From NCBI RefSeq assembly GCF_006476045.1, contig NZ_SRZY01000008.1, positions 1 to 33,900 of the forward strand: a stretch of 33,900 nt of DNA. Direction: 5' to 3'. The stretch's first letter is position 1; each line of letters begins with the position of its first letter. The notes beneath the pieces were generated by a model, which was not told the origin of the DNA, did no database searches, and saw nothing but the letters and a program-made list of their open reading frames with translations. The DNA comes from Sphingobacterium lumbrici (GTDB taxonomy: Bacteria; Bacteroidota; Bacteroidia; Sphingobacteriales; Sphingobacteriaceae). The position numbers were made by a program, and so were the translations under genes. Positions 1-6,219 of this stretch are shown piece by piece.

Positions 1-111
1 TTTCAGTGGCTAAAACATACCCTACAAAATATCATGTCGATCAACCATAAAAAATTAAAGGATCTCTATCCGCAGAACTATAAGAAAAGTATCGAGCAAT
101 CAAATATGTAG
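1..111 (+). CDS. IS66-type transposase, C-terminal fragment
   Basis: The first reading frame is open from the window edge to a TAG at 109-111 and gives 36 residues. The pattern WLKHTLQNI, then LKDLYPQNYKKS, resembles the extreme C-terminus of IS66-family transposases, where a WLxxVLxxI helix is followed by LLPxNWK or LPQNYK. The stop codon lies just before a sequence that looks like the IS66 right terminal inverted repeat, as expected for this family. The rest of the gene is outside the window. The assignment rests on a short stretch plus the adjacent inverted repeat. Confidence 0.55.
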   Translation, partial: FQWLKHTLQNIMSINHKKLKDLYPQNYKKSIEQSNM

Positions 112-127
112 TTCATCGGGCGCATAC
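1..127 (+). mobile_element. right end of an IS66-family insertion sequence
   Basis: The complement of 112-127 reads GTATGCGCCCGATGAA, which fits the GTAAGCG-type terminus of IS66 elements. It follows the transposase stop directly. If 127 is the outer base, the next 8 bases (ATTCAATC) would be one copy of the 8-bp target duplication typical of the family. The other end is outside the window. The element lies about 140 bp from the point where the Shedu gene loses its family sequence. Confidence 0.55.
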
Positions 128-305
128 ATTCAATCCAATAAACGAAAATGAATTTGAAATAATATTAGATTACAAAAAAATTGATCGCCTTATAAAATCG
201 ATAGCAGAATTTGCATATCAAGTATTTAAAATACTATCAATTGAGAGAGGTTTTGAATGGAAAATGATATATTTGATCGAGTACCTGATTAACAGAAGAC
301 GTTAG
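128..305 (+). pseudogene. possible 3' remnant of an unrecognised gene next to IS66
   Basis: Between the IS66 end and the Shedu 3' end, one plus-strand frame is open to a TAG at 303-305. It has no start of its own because the frame enters from the insertion element. The residues (for example NPINENEFEIILDYKK, then FAYQVFKILSIERGFEWK) have a normal protein-like mix but match no family I recognise. The last part runs antisense to Shedu. It may be a remnant of a gene that stood here before the insertion or deletion, or a chance open frame. Confidence 0.22.
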
Positions 306-1424
306 CTTATCCGAAGGACCAAATACCCCTCCTCTATAAGTATTCCTTTTCAACAATTCCATAGAAGGTGTTTTGATTTCAATCAATGCAGCATTGCCCC
401 CTATAGCGTTCTTAACCAAAAAATCTGTAATTTTATCTCCCTTACCACTAAAATTTCGGCCTCCAACTGTAGCCTGCCCTTGAACCATCATGATTGGGAC
501 ACCAAAGATCATATTTAGGATAAAAGGATTTTGCTCAAATAACTTTTGCCATTGAGCTTCCGTAGTACTAACATTTAACATGTTAACATAGTTATCGATT
601 AATTGTTCTAGCGATACTAACTCAATCTCATTTCGAAGCTTATTTAATTCAAGAGGTTGCTCTCTGAGTATCTTAGTACCGTTTCTACGAATTACATCCA
701 TAGCATCTTTTTGCTCTCTTTTATTAGCACCATCAAAAAGGAATTTTCTTGCAGATCCAATCTGTTTTGTTATTTCTTTGGACATGTTTTGATAAGTACT
801 TTCGTGCTCTCCATTCATAGATTGAACGATCCAACTTCCCACAGATTCACGTTTTAAATTGTAAGACAACCGCTGAACCCTTTTTGTAAGACTGTCAATC
901 CCGTTGCATATTTCATTCAAATCAACTCGGTTAATTATCGCTGTATGTTTCGAGATATCGAAAGCTGTTTTTTCAGAATATACAATGGTTAATTCGTTAA
1001 TTTCAAAGTCCTCAAGGGATTTTACAATTGATCGATAATTCTTCTTAAATCCTAAACCAAAATTATAATTTTTTAAAAAAGAATTAGGCAACACTTCATC
1101 CAAAAAATCATACAGATCAATGGAGTCATAGTCCGACAATTCGTTCTCTTTTAATTCAAAATTGATAGTTTTCAATTTCAAGTAACGATTTTTCATTGGT
1201 TCAACTCCCCATACCTGATAAGGATAAAGCTTTAGAAGTTTATTTCCTCTGTCTATTGTTATGATCGCACGTTTCCAATCCCCTCTGCGATCGCTTAAAA
1301 CAGCTTCTTTAGGCGGTGTAAAAAAAATACTCTCTGAGTCATCTGATTTACTTATTTCTTTAGAAACTTCTCCTGGAAGATCTCTTTCTTCAAAGGAGTA
1401 TGGCTTTTCTAAATTGCTACTCAT
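237..1424 (-). CDS. Shedu-type nuclease (DUF4263 / SduA-like), C-terminally truncated
   Basis: The C-terminal domain carries the Shedu signature. Residues 289-300 read EAQWQKLFEQNP. D334 follows in KITDF, then E349-I-K351 in ALIEIKTP, then YRGGVFGPS and the Q380-containing VNQVLDQ. In this family the D, ExK and Q residues form a PD-(D/E)XK-like nuclease site, and Shedu proteins defend against phage. After VNQVLDQ the family normally continues for a few dozen residues. Here the protein ends 11 residues later with a sequence (IYHFPFKTSLN) that does not look like the family, close to an IS66 end, so the gene has probably lost its 3' end. Residues 1-270 are the variable N-terminal part. It is the last gene of the island operon, 30 bp after the GIY-YIG gene, and is clearly more AT-rich than that gene, which suggests separate acquisition. 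Confidence 0.8.
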   Translation of the reverse strand: MSSNLEKPYSFEERDLPGEVSKEISKSDDSESIFFTPPKEAVLSDRRGDWKRAIITIDRGNKLLKLYPYQVWGVEPMKNRYLKLKTINFELKENELSDYDSIDLYDFLDEVLPNSFLKNYNFGLGFKKNYRSIVKSLEDFEINELTIVYSEKTAFDISKHTAIINRVDLNEICNGIDSLTKRVQRLSYNLKRESVGSWIVQSMNGEHESTYQNMSKEITKQIGSARKFLFDGANKREQKDAMDVIRRNGTKILREQPLELNKLRNEIELVSLEQLIDNYVNMLNVSTTEAQWQKLFEQNPFILNMIFGVPIMMVQGQATVGGRNFSGKGDKITDFLVKNAIGGNAALIEIKTPSMELLKRNTYRGGVFGPSDKLTSSVNQVLDQIYHFPFKTSLN

Positions 1425-1454
1425 ATTACATCTTTTATCAAGTATAAGTGTTGT

Positions 1455-2723
1455 TTATTTCAAAACTATCCTTTGCGCCTTATCATCATATCGGTACTTG
1501 ACAATCTCCCCAGACACAAACAAATCTACCGCCTGTTCGATCACATCGACAGGAGCCACAAACCATTCCCTGGGCCTAGTTTTAAAGCCATTCTTATCCG
1601 CCACTTCCAGATCCAAACACACAGCTGCAAAAAAAGTATGCATCAACTGCTCAAACTTATACGCATCAAGATTATAACAAGCCACCCTAGAAATTAAATG
1701 CACGTCAGCCATAAGATAAGTCGCCTCATCCCGCGCATTTTTAATACGATCCTCCACACTATTACGTGCCACACCGATTTTATACAAGTTCTTAATCCCA
1801 CGGATTACCGGATCAGTAGACTTAGACCTCAGCACATAAATAAATCCAGACTCTTGGTCACTCTCGTTGACCAAATGCGTATTTCTCATTAAAACTTCAC
1901 TATCCGTACGTTTCGAGTGTGATATAGCGGATCCCTCTCCATAAAGCATTTTCTCAACCGATCGCAAGTACATATTAGATTCCGTCCCATTCTCAAAAAT
2001 ACAGCGCGTACGGCCGTCAAATCGGACTCGCGTTCCATCTTCCTTATAATGATCCGCTCGGGTCACCTCAATACTTTCCAGAAGGAAAATAACACCCTTG
2101 TGAATATAGAAAGTACCTGCTTGCAGCGTACCTGCTTTAAATTCAACATACTTCCGATCACCAGATTTCAGTTCCGCATGAACAGTCTTAAACATAGGCT
2201 CATAACGATCAAAATCCTTACATCGTTTTCTTCTCGCTACAAAATCCGTTTTCTCTCGATCCTTATCCAGCTGAGGCAAATTAGACGTATCAAATATCTG
2301 TAGCTGCTCTTCTTCGATACCCCCTAAAAGATTAAAAGGATCAGCATTCAACAAATCATCAAAAGATGTAACCTGCATCGAAGTAAAATCCAGCTCATCA
2401 ATAACCTCAGCAGGCTCTTCAGGAACAGTTTCCATAAGCTCCACAACAGGCAACAAGCCGAATTCATCAAATGCACTAAGCGCAGAAATCTTCCCCGGAT
2501 CTTCGACAAATCCCTGCAGTCGAGCAGCCAACATCCGTTCTTTGAAACCATTATCCCGTTCCGGAGATCTACCATGCTCAGAGACAAAATCATTAATATC
2601 CTGAAATGATTGAAGTAAACGTTCCTCTTCAGTAATCCGGCGCATCTCCGGTTTAATCTCCAGTAGGTTAAACGCATCATCGGCAAAGATATCTTCTAAA
2701 CTGTGGTAAACTTTCTTATCCAT
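1455..2723 (-). CDS. GIY-YIG nuclease family protein (T5orf172/MUG113-like, YeeC-like)
   Basis: This 422-residue protein has a C-terminal GIY-YIG domain. Residues 294-298 read FIYVL (the GIY strand) and 313-317 LYKIG (the YIG strand). R326 lies in the following helix, the probable metal-binding E358 is in KFEQLMH, and a late REWF motif is at 385-388. This arrangement is that of the T5orf172 branch. Residues 41-75 hold a helical module (DFVSEHGRSP, then KERMLAARL) that is also found at the C-terminus of the upstream helicase. The middle part (180-285) is unrecognised. The gene overlaps the helicase stop by 8 bp (ATGGATAA), which indicates translational coupling. By analogy with yeeABC it is the likely DNA-cleaving component that acts with the helicase and methyltransferase. 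Function is inferred. Confidence 0.75.
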   Translation of the reverse strand: MDKKVYHSLEDIFADDAFNLLEIKPEMRRITEEERLLQSFQDINDFVSEHGRSPERDNGFKERMLAARLQGFVEDPGKISALSAFDEFGLLPVVELMETVPEEPAEVIDELDFTSMQVTSFDDLLNADPFNLLGGIEEEQLQIFDTSNLPQLDKDREKTDFVARRKRCKDFDRYEPMFKTVHAELKSGDRKYVEFKAGTLQAGTFYIHKGVIFLLESIEVTRADHYKEDGTRVRFDGRTRCIFENGTESNMYLRSVEKMLYGEGSAISHSKRTDSEVLMRNTHLVNESDQESGFIYVLRSKSTDPVIRGIKNLYKIGVARNSVEDRIKNARDEATYLMADVHLISRVACYNLDAYKFEQLMHTFFAAVCLDLEVADKNGFKTRPREWFVAPVDVIEQAVDLFVSGEIVKYRYDDKAQRIVLK

Positions 2724-4674
2724 TTTGACTCACTGATTTACGTTTTTTATCACGTATATACAATAACACCTCCGCATAGCGCTGTTCCTTCAGATCAGTA
2801 GAATGCACATCAGGTTCCCGTCCTTGTTCTTTTACAAATGCCAATATAGAAGGCCAGGTTAATAGTGCTTCTTCCTCTGTAATCTTAATCTTTGAGGCCA
2901 GCAGCACATCTTGGATAGCTTTCAAAACAGGAACTGTGACAGATTTAGACAATATTTCAAAAGCCCGCTGAAACGGGTTAATAGTATCGATCAAGTCTAT
3001 AGAGATTTCTTCAATATTTATAAACTGATTTGCCAAAGTAATAAACTTCTGATCACCCACCTCCGATATTGTTCCTGTTTTTACAGCCGAATCTGTCACC
3101 ACATATTGACGAACCGCTTCCAGCTCTTCTTCTTCCAAATCCGGGTACCGCATTTTGATTACTTTAGGGATAAGCACCTTGTTGATCACTTCCGGGTCTA
3201 TGGTACTTGACAAAGCCTTCGTAACATCCTTATCCTGCAATATAGCAGCCTTCAGATCATTGATATCCTCTTCGACGATATCTTTTACGCGCTTAGAGAC
3301 AAGCCCCTTAAATCCTTTGATCTTAATGGTACCAGGCTCTTCAATATCTTTTTCATCACGCTTAGGCTTGAAGTTAAAGTTCGGCGCCAACACCTGTTCC
3401 ATTAACAGCGAAGCAGTAATAGCTTTCAGCATATTGTTTACAGCAATAACCACATCGTCACTCTTGGCATCCGGCTGAGCCAATAGATTGGTAAACTGCG
3501 CATGTGTCTTATTTGCACTATCCCGAGTTGCACGACCAATGATCTGCACGATCTCGGTCAGCGAACCTCTATAACCAACCGTCAGTGCATGTTCACAATA
3601 GGGCCAGTCAAATCCTTCCTTGGCCATACCTAGTGCGATGATTAGATCCATATCATCTTCCGATCGGATATCACGTAGATAGCCCACCGTTTTTTCTCGT
3701 TGCTTAGCATCGTCATTCACTAGGTCCGCTACTTTCAGCAGCTTTCCATCTTCACGCCTTCGCACGGTGATGATTCCGGTATCTGGATCCACGCTTTCTA
3801 CATCACCAATCATATCTAGTATACGATCTACCTCTTCATATTTATCCTTGGTCGATTCACCCGAATTAACATTAGGAATATGCAGAATAGTTTTTTTATC
3901 CGTATCCAACACTTCATTGATGGCGGTATAATATCTCCCTTGATAGAAATGATAACCAATTCCCAAAGACTTCAGATGTTTATAGCCATTCAGCTGCTGA
4001 TAGTAGTTATAGGTCACTTTCGCAAACTTCGCCTCGTCTTCAGGAGCTAATACAGGGATTGAGTCACCTCTAAAATAAGAACCTGTCATCGCCACCAGGT
4101 GTACCGTAGAATTATTAATAAGACTGCGCAATACCGAACCTAAAATATTACTTCCATCTGCAGACACGTGATGAAACTCATCAATGGCCAATAAACAATC
4201 GTTGAAATCCGAATCTTCTAAAGCTTCATAGGCAAATCGCAAAGTTGCATGTGTACAGATCAGAATTTTCTCATCACTACGCATGAAATTTACAAAAGCA
4301 TCTACTTTAGTTTTGCTGCCATCCAAGCCAGGTGTACATAGATTATACAATTCGTTAGGTTCCCAATTTGCGAAAAACCCATACTTCATCAGATCGGTTC
4401 GTGCAAAAGAACTACCAATAGAGCGTTCCGGAACAGCTACAATCACTTTCTTGATCCCTTGATTGACCAACTTATCCAGTGCAATAAACATCAAAGCACG
4501 TGACTTACCAGAAGCTGGTGGAGCTTTAATTAATAGCAATTGATTGTTACGCGCCTGAAATGCCTTTTGCTGCATCTCACGCATCCCTATCGTGTCCGAT
4601 GCTGTTGAAGCCCCCGTTTGTCCGTATGTTACTTGAATAATATTCTCCATTCTTATAATTGGTTTATTATTCAC
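2716..4674 (-). CDS. SF2 DEAD/DEAH-type helicase, restriction-like (YeeB-like)
   Basis: This 652-residue protein shows the SF2 helicase motifs in order: a Q-like region at 30-42, Walker A APPASGKS at 51-58, motif Ia around 77-90, motif Ib ICTHATL at 139-145, Walker B DEFH at 165-168, TGS at 197-199, motif V GMAKEGFDWP at 349-358 and motif VI QIIGRATRD at 377-385. The DEFH box and QIIGRATR motif are those of the ResIII/type III restriction group, so it should be an ATP-driven DNA translocase. Residues 605-645 form a helical module shared with the N-terminus of the next protein. The start is 36 bp after doc, and this gap is filled by a perfect 32-bp palindrome. The stop overlaps the GIY-YIG start. 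In the yeeABC analogy it corresponds to YeeB. Confidence 0.85.
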   Translation of the reverse strand: MNNKPIIRMENIIQVTYGQTGASTASDTIGMREMQQKAFQARNNQLLLIKAPPASGKSRALMFIALDKLVNQGIKKVIVAVPERSIGSSFARTDLMKYGFFANWEPNELYNLCTPGLDGSKTKVDAFVNFMRSDEKILICTHATLRFAYEALEDSDFNDCLLAIDEFHHVSADGSNILGSVLRSLINNSTVHLVAMTGSYFRGDSIPVLAPEDEAKFAKVTYNYYQQLNGYKHLKSLGIGYHFYQGRYYTAINEVLDTDKKTILHIPNVNSGESTKDKYEEVDRILDMIGDVESVDPDTGIITVRRREDGKLLKVADLVNDDAKQREKTVGYLRDIRSEDDMDLIIALGMAKEGFDWPYCEHALTVGYRGSLTEIVQIIGRATRDSANKTHAQFTNLLAQPDAKSDDVVIAVNNMLKAITASLLMEQVLAPNFNFKPKRDEKDIEEPGTIKIKGFKGLVSKRVKDIVEEDINDLKAAILQDKDVTKALSSTIDPEVINKVLIPKVIKMRYPDLEEEELEAVRQYVVTDSAVKTGTISEVGDQKFITLANQFINIEEISIDLIDTINPFQRAFEILSKSVTVPVLKAIQDVLLASKIKITEEEALLTWPSILAFVKEQGREPDVHSTDLKEQRYAEVLLYIRDKKRKSVSQNG

Positions 4675-4701
4675 AGAGGGACATTGATGTCCCTCTGTGA
4701 A
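4670..4701. repeat. perfect 32-bp palindrome between doc and the helicase gene
   Basis: Two 15-base arms (TTCACAGAGGGACAT and its complement) flank a TG centre and fill most of the doc-helicase gap. The core AGGGACATnnATGTCCCT is shared with a second palindrome at 5888-5915. No T-run follows on the minus strand, so it is not a classical intrinsic terminator. It could be an RNA stem that sets helicase expression relative to doc, a protein-binding dyad, or a REP-like mobile palindrome. Confidence 0.75.
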
Positions 4702-4710
4702 GACTGCATG

Positions 4711-5139
4711 TTAAAGCAAGGCATTAAATATCTTTAATTTCAATGATTCCGAATAGTCACTCTCATAAACTATAGAATCGATGATTTCATGTAGTAAATC
4801 TCTATCAATCTTATTATCGGCCACATGAACAGCTATATTTTCCATTTGAACCATAAAATGACTGACTTTATAATCCAGTCCATTCAGCTCGAAAAAATAG
4901 GCCGTAAGTGCGATCGAAGCTCTTTTATTTCCATCCTGAAAGCAGTGATTTTTATTAATCGAGTAAAACAAATGACAGGCCTTATCAATAAAGCTTTCAT
5001 AGTAAAAATCATTTTGTAGATGTTCCAAAGTACTAGCCAGCAACCCCTCATTTATGATGCCATGGAGTCCACCGGATTTATCGATAATATCGTCATGTAC
5101 ACTAATGGCGTGTGCAACGTCAAAATATTGTGTTCCCAT
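4711..5139 (-). CDS. doc: Doc-type (Fic-fold) toxin family protein
   Basis: The 142-residue protein carries the Doc active-site motif HCFQDGNKR at 65-73. This is the HxFx(D/N)(A/G)NKR form rather than the HPFxxGNGR form of AMP-transferring Fic proteins. H65, D69, N71, K72 and R73 are all present, and the length fits death-on-curing proteins (about 125-145 residues). Phage P1 Doc phosphorylates EF-Tu; whether this protein does the same is not known. It begins 3 bp after the winged-HTH gene, so the two should be co-translated, with the HTH protein the likely partner or regulator. No Phd-type antitoxin is present. Its position between methyltransferase and helicase suggests a link to the restriction-like genes rather than a free toxin-antitoxin module. 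Confidence 0.85.
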   Translation of the reverse strand: MGTQYFDVAHAISVHDDIIDKSGGLHGIINEGLLASTLEHLQNDFYYESFIDKACHLFYSINKNHCFQDGNKRASIALTAYFFELNGLDYKVSHFMVQMENIAVHVADNKIDRDLLHEIIDSIVYESDYSESLKLKIFNALL

Positions 5140-5142
5140 CCG

Positions 5143-6216
5143 CTAGCGATCTTTTAGACGTTTGAAAACCTCAATATTCTCATCAATCTGTTCCTGGAGA
5201 CTTTTACTTTGCTCACCTAAAAACGTCTGATAGTCATTCGGCGAAATGCTATCGATATAGCTTTCCAGTTTCTTATGCACCACATCACGAAATCCATAAT
5301 CCCGCGAAGCCATCTTGACACGTGCATCCTCCAGCTGGGGTTCCCAATGTCTCCTGGTTACAAATCGATGAATAAGGGCATTCAGTTCTGTAGGTTCTAG
5401 CTGCCGGCCTATGCGGTCATATTCCTCTTTCATTTCATCCGCTATACCAATTTCAAACGACGCAATAAGCTTCAATACTTCAGCATACATCGTCTCTCTT
5501 GCATTATCCTTTTCATCAAGCTGCAGCAGCTCTTTATATTCGCTGGCCTGCTCCTTAAATATCGCTTGGTAAATAGCGTCTGTATAGAACTTGTACTTCG
5601 CATTACCCATATTCAGGTACCGGCTCAGTGCACTCGTGAACTCCTTCCTGTATTTCGGCTCTTTTACGATAGCCAACAGATATTCATCATCACGCTGGTT
5701 GATGTACTTCACAGATCCCCCCAGTTTTTGATTCACCAGGTCTAGCACCACATCAAGAATAGCACTGCGAATTGATTTGGCACGCTCGCTGTCGACAAGT
5801 ATCATCGCGAGATTTAGAAAGGCACGGAAATTAAACAAAGACAGCTTATTCACCTTGCTTAATTTCTGTTTATCAGTCAATTCCTTACTGATAGGGACAT
5901 CCATGTCCCTATCAGAACCAAGATCCATTTCTTGATAGATCAAGTGACCGAATAATTCTTTGAATTGTTTCAATTTAACGCCACGCAATACACAGTAGCC
6001 ATTATGCTCCAGTTCCTGCAAATGATTTTCTACATAGCGTTTTATGGTCCGATCGGACACATCAAAGAAGTCGGCCAATTGCGTCGTCGTAAACCGATAT
6101 TGCCCATCATAGAGCATGCCTGTAATACCCAAAAACTCCTGGATACTATCCAGCGCTTCGGGATTATTTAATATATTCTGCCTATCAACAGGCGATGTAG
6201 TCAAGTCAGCTGCCAT
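5143..6216 (-). CDS. winged-HTH DNA-binding protein paired with doc
   Basis: This 357-residue protein begins with a helix-turn-helix segment at about 40-75 (FTTTQLADFFDVSDRTIKRY). The rest is long and mostly helical, with recognisable blocks: LSLFNFRAFLNLA, GGSVKYINQRDDEYL, KYRKEFTSALSRY, KMASRDYGFRDVVHKKL and FLGEQSKSLQEQI. From memory, proteins of this build are often annotated only as DNA-binding proteins and sit next to Fic/Doc genes. They probably act as antitoxin and/or regulator, but I know of no established biochemical role. Gaps to its neighbours are 3 bp on both sides, so it is embedded in the operon. Around residues 105-113 the gene includes a palindrome encoding SDRDMDVPIS, with the same core as the palindrome downstream of doc. 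Confidence 0.65.
   Translation of the reverse strand: MAADLTTSPVDRQNILNNPEALDSIQEFLGITGMLYDGQYRFTTTQLADFFDVSDRTIKRYVENHLQELEHNGYCVLRGVKLKQFKELFGHLIYQEMDLGSDRDMDVPISKELTDKQKLSKVNKLSLFNFRAFLNLAMILVDSERAKSIRSAILDVVLDLVNQKLGGSVKYINQRDDEYLLAIVKEPKYRKEFTSALSRYLNMGNAKYKFYTDAIYQAIFKEQASEYKELLQLDEKDNARETMYAEVLKLIASFEIGIADEMKEEYDRIGRQLEPTELNALIHRFVTRRHWEPQLEDARVKMASRDYGFRDVVHKKLESYIDSISPNDYQTFLGEQSKSLQEQIDENIEVFKRLKDR
5888..5915. repeat. 28-bp palindrome inside the HTH gene, related to 4670-4701
   Basis: Two 13-base arms (CTGATAGGGACAT and its complement) flank a CC centre. The inner 18 positions, AGGGACATnnATGTCCCT, match the palindrome at 4670-4701, while the outer arm bases differ but stay complementary in each copy. 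It is read in frame as SDRDMDVPIS, between the N-terminal winged-HTH half and the helical remainder. Confidence 0.75.
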
Positions 6217-6219
6217 ACT

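Noticed and set aside
237..305. Frameshift in Shedu instead of truncation
   Set aside because: I read the other two minus-strand frames beyond VNQVLDQ. Both stop within about 20 codons and neither looks like the missing family tail.
1261..1677. Plus-strand open frame of 138 codons across the Shedu/GIY-YIG junction
   Set aside because: It overlaps two real genes antisense, and its serine/leucine-rich content shows no domain.
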